Shown here piece by piece: positions 1 to 11,990 of a DNA stretch of 64,000 nucleotides. Source of the DNA: Cyprinodon diabolis. Lineage: Eukaryota > Chordata > Actinopteri > Cyprinodontiformes > Cyprinodontidae. Each line of letters starts with the position of its first letter. Position 1 is the first letter of the stretch. The position numbers were made by a program, and so were the translations under genes. The stretch lies in the NCBI GenBank assembly GCA_030533445.1, contig JARPUW010000285.1, positions 62,001-126,000 on the forward strand, given 5' to 3'. A model generated the notes under the pieces. It was given only the letters and a program-made list of their open reading frames with translations. It was not told the origin of the DNA and did no database searches.

Positions 1-177
1 TTCAAATCAGAAGTTGAGGCCAAAACGCTCATTTCACAGTGAGAAAATGCCATTTTGGCCTCTGGAGTTGTAACAGACAAACCATTAATGATACAGCCAT
101 GATCTTTTCTGACAATCATCTAGAGCTGAAAACTAACAATATAAAGTAGATTTGAGCAGATGTTTTTGGTTCTAAGC
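1..177 (+). repeat. Representative satellite monomer (type a) with internal anatomy
   Basis: This first monomer illustrates the unit. In order it holds: a 10-bp arm GAGGCCAAAA (p16-25); the only CpG (p26-27); a small odd-centred palindrome TCACAGTGA (p34-42); the matching arm TTTTGGCCTC (p53-62), perfectly complementary to p16-25; the 8-bp palindrome CATTAATG (p83-90, with an AseI site inside); an XbaI site (p119-124); a TATA-like TATAAAG (p140-146); a T-rich stretch (p161-167); and a HindIII palindrome at the boundary. The length is close to one nucleosome plus linker, as in many centromeric satellites. No CENP-B box (core TTCG....A..CGGG) is visible. This copy has a C-to-T change at p173, shared with the monomers starting at 20907 and 23394. 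Confidence 0.9.
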
Positions 178-531
178 TTCAAATCAGAAGTTGAGGCCAA
201 AACGCTCTTTTCACAGTGAGAAAAAGCCATTTTGGCCTCTGGAGTTGTAACAGACAAACCATTAATGATACAGCCATGATCTTTTCTGGCAATCATCTAG
301 AGCTGAAAACTAACAATATAAAGCAGATTTGAGCAGATGTTTTTGGTTCCAAGCTTCAAATCAGAAGTTGAGGCCAAAACGCTCTTTTTACACTGAGATA
401 ATGCCATTTTGGCCTCTGGAGTTGTAACAGACAAACCATTAATGATACAGCCATGATCTTTTCTGGCAATCATCTAGAGCTGAAAACTAACAATATAAAG
501 TAGATTTGAGCAGATGTTTTTGGTTCCAAGC
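1..531 (+). repeat. Lead-in trimer a-b-c before the first 29-monomer repeat
   Basis: Three monomers of types a, b and c. The type-a copy has T at p173, as do only the copies at 20907 and 23394 in this window. Those two are also followed by b, c and a d monomer with p98 T. The first fifteen monomers (1-2655) therefore match the type order of 23394-26048, suggesting the window begins inside a block related to the 14-monomer repeat near 20-25 kb. The p35 base of the h monomer differs between them (T here, C there), so they are not exact copies. Confidence 0.8.
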
Positions 532-3500
532 TTCAAAACAGAAGTTGAGGCCAAAACGCTCATTTCACAGTGTGATAATGCCATTTTGGCCTCTGGAGTT
601 GTAACAGACAAACCATTAATGATACAGCTATGATCTTTTCTGGCAATCATCTAGAGCTTAACACTAACAATATAAAGTAGATTTGAGCAGATGTTTTTGG
701 TTCCAAGCTTCAAATCAGAAGTTGAGGCCAAAACGCTCTTTTCACAGTGAGAAAATGCCATTTTGGCCTCTGGAGTTGTAACAGACAAGCCATTAATGAT
801 ACAGCCATGATCTTTTCTGGCAATCATCTAGAGCTGAAAACTAACAATATAAAGTATATTTGAGCAGATGTTTTTGGTTCCAAGCTTCAAATCAGAAGTT
901 GAGGCCAAAACGCTCTTTTCACAGTGAGAAAATGCCATTTTGGCCTCTGGAGTTGTAACAGACAAGCCATTAATGATACAGCCATGATCTTTTCTGGCAA
1001 TCATCTAGAGCTGAAAACTAACAATATAAAGTAGATTTGAGCAGATGTTTTTGGTTCCAAGCTTCAAAACAGAAGTTGAGGCCAAAACGCTCATTTCCCA
1101 GTGTGATAATGTCATTTTGGCCTCTGGAGTTGTAACAGACAAACCATTAATGATACAGCCATGATCTTTTCTGGCAATCATCTAGAGCTGAACACTAACA
1201 ATATAAAGTAGATTTGAGCAGATGTTTTTGGTTCCAAGCTTCAAATCAGAAGTTGAGGCCAAAACGCTCTTTTTACAGTGAGAAAAAGCCATTTTGGCCT
1301 CTGGAGTTGTAACAGACAAACCATTAATGATACAGCCATGATCTTTTCTGGCAATCATCTAGAGCTGAAAACAAACAATATAAAGTAGATTTGAGTAGAT
1401 GTTTTTGGTTCCAAGCTTCAAATCAGAAGTTGAGGCCAAAACGCTCTTTTTACACTGAGATAATGCCATTTTGGCCTCTGGAGTTGTAACAGACAAACCA
1501 TTAATGATACAGCCATGATCTTTTCTGGCAATCATCTAGAGCTGAAAACTAACAATATAAAGTAGATTTGAGCAGATGTTTTTGGTTCCAAGCTTCAAAT
1601 CAGAAGTTGAGGCCAAAACGCTCTTTTCACAGTGAGAAAATGCCATTTTGGCCTCTGGAGTTGTAACAGACAAACCATTAATGATACAGCCATGATCTTT
1701 TCTGGCAATCATCTAGAGCTGAACACTAACAATATAAAGTAGATTTGAGCAGATGTTTTTGGTTCCAAGCTTCAAATCAGAAGTTGAGGCCAAAACGCTC
1801 TTTTCACAGTGAGAAAAAGCCATTTTGGCCTCTGGAGTTGTAACAGACAAACCATTAATGATACAGCCATGATCTTTTCTGGCAATCATCTAGAGCTGAA
1901 AACTAACAATATAAAGCAGATTTGAGCAGATGTTTTTGGTTCCAAGCTTCAAATCAGAAGTTGAGGCCAAAACGCTCTTTTTACACTGAGATAATGCCAT
2001 TTTGGCCTCTGGAGTTGTAACAGACAAACCATTAATGATACAGCCATGATCTTTTCTGGCAATCATCTAGAGCTGAAAACTAACAATATAAAGTAGATTT
2101 GAGCAGATGTTTTTGGTTCCAAGCTTCAAATCAGAAGTTGAGGCCAAAACGCTCATTTCACAGTGAGAAAATGCCATTTTGGCCTCTGGAGTTGTAACAG
2201 ACAAACCATTAATGATACAGCCATGATCTTTTCTGGCAATCATCTAGAGCTGAAAACTAACAATATAAAGTAGATTTGAGCAGATGTTTTTGGTTCCAAG
2301 CTTCAAATCAGAAGTTGAGGCCAAAACGCTCTTTTCACAGTGAGAAAAAGCCATTTTGGCCTCTGGAGTTGTAACAGACAAACCATTAATGATACAGCCA
2401 TGATCTTTTCTGGCAATCATCTAGAGCTGAAAACTAACAATATAAAGTAGATTTGAGCAGATGTTTTTGGTTCCAAGCTTCAAATCAGAAGTTGAGGCCA
2501 AAACGCTCATTTCACAGTGAGAAAATGCCATTTTGGCCTCTGGAGTTGTAACAGACAAACCATTAATGATACAGCCATGATCTTTTCTGACAATCATCTA
2601 GAGCTGAAAACTAACAATATAAAGTAGATTTGAGCAGATGTTTTTGGTTCCAAGCTTCAAATCAGAAGTTGAGGCCAAAACGCTCTTTTCACAGTGAGAA
2701 AAAGCCATTTTGGCCTCTGGAGTTGTAACAGACAAACCATTAATGATACAGCCATGATCTTTTCTGGCAATCATCTAGAGCTGAAAACTAACAATATAAA
2801 GCAGATTTGAGCAGATGTTTTTGGTTCCAAGCTTCAAATCAGAAGTTGAGGCCAAAACGCTCTTTTTACACTGAGATAATGCCATTTTGGCCTCTGGAGT
2901 TGTAACAGACAAACCATTAATGATACAGCCATGATCTTTTCTGGCAATCATCTAGAGCTTAACACTAACAATATAAAGTAGATTTGAGCAGATGTTTTTG
3001 GTTCCAAGCTTCAAATCAGAAGTTGAGGCCAAAACGCTCATTTAACAGTGAGATAATGCCATTTTGGCCTCTGGAGTTGTAACAGAAAAACCATTAATGA
3101 TACAGCCATGATCTTTTCTGGCAATCATCTAGAGCTGAAAACTAACAATATAAAGTAGATTTGAGCAGATGTTTTTGGTTCCAAGCTTCAAATCAGAAGT
3201 TGAGGCCAAAACGCTCTTTTCACAGTGAGAAAATGCCATTTTGGCCTCTGGAGTTGTAACAGACAAACCATTAATGATACAGCCATGATCTTTTCTGGCA
3301 ATCATCTAGAGCTGAAAACTAACAATATAAAGTAGATTTGAGCAGATGTTTTTGGTTCCAAGCTTCAAATCAGAAGTTGAGGCCAAAACGCTCATTTCAC
3401 AGTGAGAAAATGCCATTTTGGCCTCTGGAGTTGTAACAGACAAACCATTAATGATACAGCCATGATCTTTTCTGACAATCATCTAGAGCTGAAAACTAAC

Positions 3501-5668
3501 AATATAAAGTAGATTTGAGCAGATGTTTTTGGTTCCAAGCTTCAAATCAGAAGTTGAGGCCAAAACGCTCTTTTCACAGTGAGAAAATGCCATTTTGGCC
3601 TCTGGAGTTGTAACAGACAGACAAACCATTAATGATACAGCCATGATCTTTTCTGGCAATCATCTAGAGCTTAACACTAACAATATAAAGTAGATTTGAG
3701 CAGATGTTTTTGGTTCCAAGCTTCAAATCAGAAGTTGAGGCCAAAACGCTCATTTAACAGTGAGATAATGCCATTTTGGCCTCTGGAGTTGTAACAGACA
3801 AACCATTAATGATACAGCCATGATCTTTTCTGGCAATCATCTAGAGCTGAAAACTAACAATATAAAGTAGCTTTGAGCAGATGTTTTTGGTTCCAAGCTT
3901 CAAATCAGAAGTTGAGGCCAAAACGCTCTTTTCACAGTGAGAAAATGCCATTTTGGCCTCTGGAGTTGTAACAGACAAGCCATTAATGATACAGCCATGA
4001 TCTTTTCTGGCAATCATCTAGAGCTGAAAACTAACAATATAAAGTAGATTTGAGCAGATGTTTTTGGTTCCAAGCTTCAAATCAGAAGTTGAGGCCAAAA
4101 CGCTCTTTTCACAGTGAGAAAATGCCATTTTGGCCTCTGGAGTTGTAACAGACAAGCCATTAATGATACAGCCATGATCTTTTCTGGCAATCATCTAGAG
4201 CTGAAAACTAACAATATAAAGTAGATTTGAGCAGATGTTTTTGGTTCCAAGCTTCAAATCAGAAGTTGAGGCCAAAACGCTCTTTTCACAGTGAGAAAAT
4301 GCCATTTTGGCCTCTGGAGTTGTAACAGACAAACCATTAATGATACAGCCATGATCTTTTCTGGCAATCATCTAGAGCTGAAAACTAACAATATAAAGTA
4401 GATTTGAGCAGATGTTTTTGGTTCCAAGCTTCAAAACAGAAGTTGAGGCCAAAACGCTCATTTCACAGTGTGATAATGCCATTTTGGCCTCTGGAGTTGT
4501 AACAGACAAACCATTAATGATACAGCCATGATCTTTTCTGGCAATCATCTAGAGCTGAAAACTAACAATATAAAGTAGATTTGAGCAGATGTTTTTGGTT
4601 CCAAGCTTCAAATCAGAAGTTGAGGCCAAAACGCTCATTTCACAGTGAGAAAATGCCATTTTGGCCTCTGGAGTTGTAACAGACAAACCATTAATGATAC
4701 AGCCATGATCTTTTCTGGCAATCATCTAGAGCTGAAAACTAACAATATAAAGTAGATTTGAGCAGATGTTTTTGGTTCCAAGCTTCAAAACAGAAGTTGA
4801 GGCCAAAACGCTCATTTCACAGTGTGATAATGCCATTTTGGCCTCTGGAGTTGTAACAGACAAACCATTAATGATACAGCCATGATCTTTTCTGGCAATC
4901 ATCTAGAGCTTAACACTAACAATATAAAGTAGATTTGAGCAGATGTTTTTGGTTCCAAGCTTCAAATCAGAAGTTGAGGCCAAAACGCTCTTTTCACAGT
5001 GAGATAATGCCATTTTGGCCTCTGGAGTTGTAACAGACAAACCATTAATGATACAGCCATGATCTTTTCTGGCAATCATCTAGAGCTGAAAACTAACAAT
5101 ATAAAGTAGATTTGAGCAGATGTTTTTGGTTCCAAGCTTCAAATCAGAAGTTGAGGCCAAAACGCTCTTTTCACAGTGAGAAAATGCCATTTTGGCCTCT
5201 GGAGTTGTAACAGACAAGCCATTAATGATACAGCCATGATCTTTTCTGGCAATCATCTAGAGCTGAAAACTAACAATATAAAGTAGATTTGAGCAGATGT
5301 TTTTGGTTCCAAGCTTCAAATCAGAAGTTGAGGCCAAAACGCTCTTTTCACAGTGAGAAAATGCCATTTTGGCCTCTGGAGTTGTAACAGACAAGCCATT
5401 AATGATACAGCCATGATCTTTTCTGGCAATCATCTAGAGCTGAAAACTAACAATATAAAGTAGATTTGAGCAGATGTTTTTGTTTCCAAGCTTCAAATCA
5501 GAAGTTGAGGCCAAAACGCTCTTTTCACAGTGAGAAAATGCCATTTTGGCCTCTGGAGTTGTAACAGACAAACCATTAATGATACAGCCATGATCTTTTC
5601 TGGCAATCATCTAGAGCTGAAAACTAACAATATAAAGTAGATTTGAGCAGATGTTTTTGGTTCCAAGC
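532..5668 (+). repeat. 29-monomer higher-order repeat, copy 1 (5,137 bp)
   Basis: Monomer order is d e e' d' h c f' b c a' b' a b c' g f a (181-bp f) g e' e' f d a' d i e' e' f. It is defined by rare markers that recur exactly 5,137 bases later: p98 T in the first d (629 and 5766), p50 T in the first d' (1112 and 6249) and the 4-bp gain (3614 and 8751). 5,137 equals 29x177 plus 4. Changes private to this copy include A-to-C at 1098 and G-to-T at 5483. It abuts copy 2 with no intervening sequence, as expected of a recent tandem duplication by unequal exchange. Confidence 0.92.
3541..3721 (+). repeat. 181-bp variant monomer (4-bp tandem gain), ancestral form
   Basis: Type f in its left half, with p128 T and p131 C (GCTTAACACT) on the right. 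It carries an extra CAGA unit at p74-77, so TAACAGACAAACC reads TAACAGACAGACAAACC. The gain looks like replication slippage on a short direct repeat. It is one of five such monomers and a good marker for aligning copies. Confidence 0.95.
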
Positions 5669-8600
5669 TTCAAAACAGAAGTTGAGGCCAAAACGCTCAT
5701 TTCACAGTGTGATAATGCCATTTTGGCCTCTGGAGTTGTAACAGACAAACCATTAATGATACAGCTATGATCTTTTCTGGCAATCATCTAGAGCTTAACA
5801 CTAACAATATAAAGTAGATTTGAGCAGATGTTTTTGGTTCCAAGCTTCAAATCAGAAGTTGAGGCCAAAACGCTCTTTTCACAGTGAGAAAATGCCATTT
5901 TGGCCTCTGGAGTTGTAACAGACAAGCCATTAATGATACAGCCATGATCTTTTCTGGCAATCATCTAGAGCTGAAAACTAACAATATAAAGTATATTTGA
6001 GCAGATGTTTTTGGTTCCAAGCTTCAAATCAGAAGTTGAGGCCAAAACGCTCTTTTCACAGTGAGAAAATGCCATTTTGGCCTCTGGAGTTGTAACAGAC
6101 AAGCCATTAATGATACAGCCATGATCTTTTCTGGCAATCATCTAGAGCTGAAAACTAACAATATAAAGTAGATTTGAGCAGATGTTTTTGGTTCCAAGCT
6201 TCAAAACAGAAGTTGAGGCCAAAACGCTCATTTCACAGTGTGATAATGTCATTTTGGCCTCTGGAGTTGTAACAGACAAACCATTAATGATACAGCCATG
6301 ATCTTTTCTGGCAATCATCTAGAGCTGAACACTAACAATATAAAGTAGATTTGAGCAGATGTTTTTGGTTCCAAGCTTCAAATCAGAAGTTGAGGCCAAA
6401 ACGCTCTTTTTACAGTGAGAAAAAGCCATTTTGGCCTCTGGAGTTGTAACAGACAAACCATTAATGATACAGCCATGATCTTTTCTGGCAATCATCTAGA
6501 GCTGAAAACAAACAATATAAAGTAGATTTGAGTAGATGTTTTTGGTTCCAAGCTTCAAATCAGAAGTTGAGGCCAAAACGCTCTTTTTACACTGAGATAA
6601 TGCCATTTTGGCCTCTGGAGTTGTAACAGACAAACCATTAATGATACAGCCATGATCTTTTCTGGCAATCATCTAGAGCTGAAAACTAACAATATAAAGT
6701 AGATTTGAGCAGATGTTTTTGGTTCCAAGCTTCAAATCAGAAGTTGAGGCCAAAACGCTCTTTTCACAGTGAGAAAATGCCATTTTGGCCTCTGGAGTTG
6801 TAACAGACAAACCATTAATGATACAGCCATGATCTTTTCTGGCAATCATCTAGAGCTGAACACTAACAATATAAAGTAGATTTGAGCAGATGTTTTTGGT
6901 TCCAAGCTTCAAATCAGAAGTTGAGGCCAAAACGCTCTTTTCACAGTGAGAAAAAGCCATTTTGGCCTCTGGAGTTGTAACAGACAAACCATTAATGATA
7001 CAGCCATGATCTTTTCTGGCAATCATCTAGAGCTGAAAACTAACAATATAAAGCAGATTTGAGCAGATGTTTTTGGTTCCAAGCTTCAAATCAGAAGTTG
7101 AGGCCAAAACGCTCTTTTTACACTGAGATAATGCCATTTTGGCCTCTGGAGTTGTAACAGACAAACCATTAATGATACAGCCATGATCTTTTCTGGCAAT
7201 CATCTAGAGCTGAAAACTAACAATATAAAGTAGATTTGAGCAGATGTTTTTGGTTCCAAGCTTCAAATCAGAAGTTGAGGCCAAAACGCTCATTTCACAG
7301 TGAGAAAATGCCATTTTGGCCTCTGGAGTTGTAACAGACAAACCATTAATGATACAGCCATGATCTTTTCTGGCAATCATCTAGAGCTGAAAACTAACAA
7401 TATAAAGTAGATTTGAGCAGATGTTTTTGGTTCCAAGCTTCAAATCAGAAGTTGAGGCCAAAACGCTCTTTTCACAGTGAGAAAAAGCCATTTTGGCCTC
7501 TGGAGTTGTAACAGACAAACCATTAATGATACAGCCATGATCTTTTCTGGCAATCATCTAGAGCTGAAAACTAACAATATAAAGTAGATTTGAGCAGATG
7601 TTTTTGGTTCCAAGCTTCAAATCAGAAGTTGAGGCCAAAACGCTCATTTCACAGTGAGAAAATGCCATTTTGGCCTCTGGAGTTGTAACAGACAAACCAT
7701 TAATGATACAGCCATGATCTTTTCTGACAATCATCTAGAGCTGAAAACTAACAATATAAAGTAGATTTGAGCAGATGTTTTTGGTTCCAAGCTTCAAATC
7801 AGAAGTTGAGGCCAAAACGCTCTTTTCACAGTGAGAAAAAGCCATTTTGGCCTCTGGAGTTGTAACAGACAAACCATTAATGATACAGCCATGATCTTTT
7901 CTGGCAATCATCTAGAGCTGAAAACTAACAATATAAAGCAGATTTGAGCAGATGTTTTTGGTTCCAAGCTTCAAATCAGAAGTTGAGGCCAAAACGCTCT
8001 TTTTACACTGAGATAATGCCATTTTGGCCTCTGGAGTTGTAACAGACAAACCATTAATGATACAGCCATGATCTTTTCTGGCAATCATCTAGAGCTTAAC
8101 ACTAACAATATAAAGTAGATTTGAGCAGATGTTTTTGGTTCCAAGCTTCAAATCAGAAGTTGAGGCCAAAACGCTCATTTAACAGTGAGATAATGCCATT
8201 TTGGCCTCTGGAGTTGTAACAGAAAAACCATTAATGATACAGCCATGATCTTTTCTGGCAATCATCTAGAGCTGAAAACTAACAATATAAAGTAGATTTG
8301 AGCAGATGTTTTTGGTTCCAAGCTTCAAATCAGAAGTTGAGGCCAAAACGCTCTTTTCACAGTGAGAAAATGCCATTTTGGCCTCTGGAGTTGTAACAGA
8401 CAAACCATTAATGATACAGCCATGATCTTTTCTGGCAATCATCTAGAGCTGAAAACTAACAATATAAAGTAGATTTGAGCAGATGTTTTTGGTTCCAAGC
8501 TTCAAATCAGAAGTTGAGGCCAAAACGCTCATTTCACAGTGAGAAAATGCCATTTTGGCCTCTGGAGTTGTAACAGACAAACCATTAATGATACAGCCAT

Positions 8601-10805
8601 GATCTTTTCTGACAATCATCTAGAGCTGAAAACTAACAATATCAAGTAGATTTGAGCAGATGTTTTTGGTTCCAAGCTTCAAATCAGAAGTTGAGGCCAA
8701 AACGCTCTTTTCACAGTGAGAAAATGCCATTTTGGCCTCTGGAGTTGTAACAGACAGACAAACCATTAATGATACAGCCATGATCTTTTCTGGCAATCAT
8801 CTAGAGCTTAACACTAACAATATAAAGTAGATTTGAGCAGATGTTTTTGGTTCCAAGCTTCAAATCAGAAGTTGAGGCCAAAACGCTCATTTAACAGTGA
8901 GATAATGCCATTTTGGCCTCTGGAGTTGTAACAGACAAACCATTAATGATACAGCCATGATCTTTTCTGGCAATCATCTAGAGCTGAAAACTAACAATAT
9001 AAAGTAGCTTTGAGCAGATGTTTTTGGTTCCAAGCTTCAAATCAGAAGTTGAGGCCAAAACGCTCTTTTCACAGTGAGAAAATGCCATTTTGGCCTCTGG
9101 AGTTGTAACAGACAAGCCATTAATGATACAGCCATGATCTTTTCTGGCAATCATCTAGAGCTGAAAACTAACAATATAAAGTAGATTTGAGCAGATGTTT
9201 TTGGTTCCAAGCTTCAAATCAGAAGTTGAGGCCAAAACGCTCTTTTCACAGTGAGAAAATGCCATTTTGGCCTCTGGAGTTGTAACAGACAAGCCATTAA
9301 TGATACAGCCATGATCTTTTCTGGCAATCATCTAGAGCTGAAAACTAACAATATAAAGTAGATTTGAGCAGATGTTTTTGGTTCCAAGCTTCAAATCAGA
9401 AGTTGAGGCCAAAACGCTCTTTTCACAGTGAGAAAATGCCATTTTGGCCTCTGGAGTTGTAACAGACAAACCATTAATGATACAGCCATGATCTTTTCTG
9501 GCAATCATCTAGAGCTGAAAACTAACAATATAAAGTAGATTTGAGCAGATGTTTTTGGTTCCAAGCTTCAAAACAGAAGTTGAGGCCAAAACGCTCATTT
9601 CACAGTGTGATAATGCCATTTTGGCCTCTGGAGTTGTAACAGACAAACCATTAATGATACAGCCATGATCTTTTCTGGCAATCATCTAGAGCTGAAAACT
9701 AACAATATAAAGTAGATTTGAGCAGATGTTTTTGGTTCCAAGCTTCAAATCAGAAGTTGAGGCCAAAACGCTCATTTCACAGTGAGAAAATGCCATTTTG
9801 GCCTCTGGAGTTGTAACAGACAAACCATTAATGATACAGCCATGATCTTTTCTGGCAATCATCTAGAGCTGAAAACTAACAATATAAAGTAGATTTGAGC
9901 AGATGTTTTTGGTTCCAAGCTTCAAAACAGAAGTTGAGGCCAAAACGCTCATTTCACAGTGTGATAATGCCATTTTGGCCTCTGGAGTTGTAACAGACAA
10001 ACCATTAATGATACAGCCATGATCTTTTCTGGCAATCATCTAGAGCTTAACACTAACAATATAAAGTAGATTTGAGCAGATGTTTTTGGTTCCAAGCTTC
10101 AAATCAGAAGTTGAGGCCAAAACGCTCTTTTCACAGTGAGATAATGCCATTTTGGCCTCTGGAGTTGTAACAGACAAACCATTAATGATACAGCCATGAT
10201 CTTTTCTGGCAATCATCTAGAGCTGAAAACTAACAATATAAAGTAGATTTGAGCAGATGTTTTTGGTTCCAAGCTTCAAATCAGAAGTTGAGGCCAAAAC
10301 GCTCTTTTCACAGTGAGAAAATGCCATTTTGGCCTCTGGAGTTGTAACAGACAAGCCATTAATGATACAGCCATGATCTTTTCTGGCAATCATCTAGAGC
10401 TGAAAACTAACAATATAAAGTAGATTTGAGCAGATGTTTTTGGTTCCAAGCTTCAAATCAGAAGTTGAGGCCAAAACGCTCTTTTCACAGTGAGAAAATG
10501 CCATTTTGGCCTCTGGAGTTGTAACAGACAAGCCATTAATGATACAGCCATGATCTTTTCTGGCAATCATCTAGAGCTGAAAACTAACAATATAAAGTAG
10601 ATTTGAGCAGATGTTTTTGGTTCCAAGCTTCAAATCAGAAGTTGAGGCCAAAACGCTCTTTTCACAGTGAGAAAATGCCATTTTGGCCTCTGGAGTTGTA
10701 ACAGACAAACCATTAATGATACAGCCATGATCTTTTCTGGCAATCATCTAGAGCTGAAAACTAACAATATAAAGTAGATTTGAGCAGATGTTTTTGGTTC
10801 CAAGC
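5669..10805 (+). repeat. 29-monomer higher-order repeat, copy 2 (5,137 bp)
   Basis: It has the same 29-type order as 532-5668, with every rare marker shifted by 5,137. A change seen only here is A-to-C at 8643, which turns TATAAAG into TATCAAG. The copy ends with an f monomer at 10629-10805. It is followed not by the expected d monomer with p98 T but by a chimeric d/181-bp monomer at 10806, so a second unequal exchange joined its end to a point inside an equivalent of itself. A unit of 39 monomers (6,911 bp) then separates its start from the start of copy 3. Confidence 0.92.
8678..8858 (+). repeat. 181-bp variant monomer in copy 2
   Basis: Equivalent of the monomer at 3541-3721, shifted by 5,137 bases: f-like left half, CAGA duplication at p74-77, and GCTTAACACT on the right. 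Confidence 0.95.
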
Positions 10806-10986
10806 TTCAAAACAGAAGTTGAGGCCAAAACGCTCATTTCACAGTGTGATAATGCCATTTTGGCCTCTGGAGTTGTAACAGACAGACAAACCATTAATGA
10901 TACAGCCATGATCTTTTCTGGCAATCATCTAGAGCTTAACACTAACAATATAAAGTAGATTTGAGCAGATGTTTTTGGTTCCAAGC
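10806..10986 (+). repeat. Chimeric 181-bp monomer (d-type left, 181-type right), first copy
   Basis: The left part has the d markers p7 A, p42 T and p45 T. The right part has the CAGA duplication and GCTTAACACT, but not the p98 T of the d monomer that precedes e in this domain. The switch lies between p46 and p73 (about 10851-10878), overlapping the right arm of the monomer's inverted repeat. An intramonomeric crossover between a d monomer and a 181-bp monomer is the simplest explanation. The same chimera recurs at 17717, exactly 6,911 bases on, so it was copied after it formed. Confidence 0.88.
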
Positions 10987-11636
10987 TTCAAATCAGAAGT
11001 TGAGGCCAAAACGCTCATTTAACAGTGAGATAATGCCATTTTGGCCTCTGGAGTTGTAACAGACAAACCATTAATGATACAGCCATGATCTTTTCTGGCA
11101 ATCATCTAGAGCTGAAAACTAACAATATAAAGTAGCTTTGAGCAGATGTTTTTGGTTCCAAGCTTCAAATCAGAAGTTGAGGCCAAAACGCTCTTTTCAC
11201 AGTGAGAAAATGCCATTTTGGCCTCTGGAGTTGTAACAGACAAGCCATTAATGATACAGCCATGATCTTTTCTGGCAATCATCTAGAGCTGAAAACTAAC
11301 AATATAAAGTAGATTTGAGCAGATGTTTTTGGTTCCAAGCTTCAAATCAGAAGTTGAGGCCAAAACGCTCTTTTCACAGTGAGAAAATGCCATTTTGGCC
11401 TCTGGAGTTGTAACAGACAAACCATTAATGATACAGCCATGATCTTTTCTGGCAATCATCTAGAGCTGAAAACTAACAATATAAAGTAGATTTGAGCAGA
11501 TGTTTTTGGTTCCAAGCTTCAAAACAGAAGTTGAGGCCAAAACGCTCATTTCACAGTGTGATAATGCCATTTTGGCCTCTGGAGTTGTAACAGACAAACC
11601 ATTAATGATACAGCCATGATCTTTTCTGGCAATCAT

Positions 11637-11990
11637 CTAGAGCTGAAAACTAACAATATAAAGTAGATTTGAGCAGATGTTTTTGGTTCCAAGCTTCAAA
11701 TCAGAAGTTGAGGCCAAAACGCTCATTTCACAGTGAGAAAATGCCATTTTGGCCTCTGGAGTTGTAACAGACAAACCATTAATGATACAGCCATGATCTT
11801 TTCTGGCAATCATCTGGAGCTGAAAACTAACAATATAAAGTAGATTTGAGCAGATGTTTTTGGTTCCAAGCTTCAAAACAGAAGTTGAGGCCAAAACGCT
11901 CATTTCACAGTGTGATAATGCCATTTTGGCCTCTGGAGTTGTAACAGACAAACCATTAATGATACAGCCATGATCTTTTCTGGCAATCAT
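11637..11990 (-). other. Fortuitous 117-codon open frame in satellite DNA, not considered a gene
   Basis: The reverse strand is open from an ATG at 11988-11990 to a TAG at 11637-11639. Because 177 is exactly 59 codons, one reverse frame repeats identically in each 177-bp monomer, with a single stop, the TAG inside the XbaI site. Each ordinary monomer therefore offers a 58-codon frame starting MIARK and ending SFQL. Here the A-to-G change at 11816 turns that stop into a glutamine codon and fuses two units. The product would be two copies of one 58-59-residue segment differing at two residues I can see (AL/AF and SV/SD). There is no signal peptide, known domain or gene context. It is best read as a by-product of repeat length and one point mutation; transcription and translation are unsupported. 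Confidence 0.9.

Noticed and set aside
167..179. An RNA polymerase III B-box (GGTTCCAAGC resembles GGTTCGAANC), suggesting a tRNA- or SINE-derived repeat
   Set aside because: The key G after GGTTC is C, the match is partial, and no A-box or tRNA-like fold is visible upstream at suitable spacing.
11637..11990. A 117-residue protein-coding gene on the reverse strand
   Set aside because: It is two tandem copies of the satellite read in a frame that stays open because 177 is a multiple of three. It exists only through one stop-to-glutamine change at 11816, and there is no domain or gene context.
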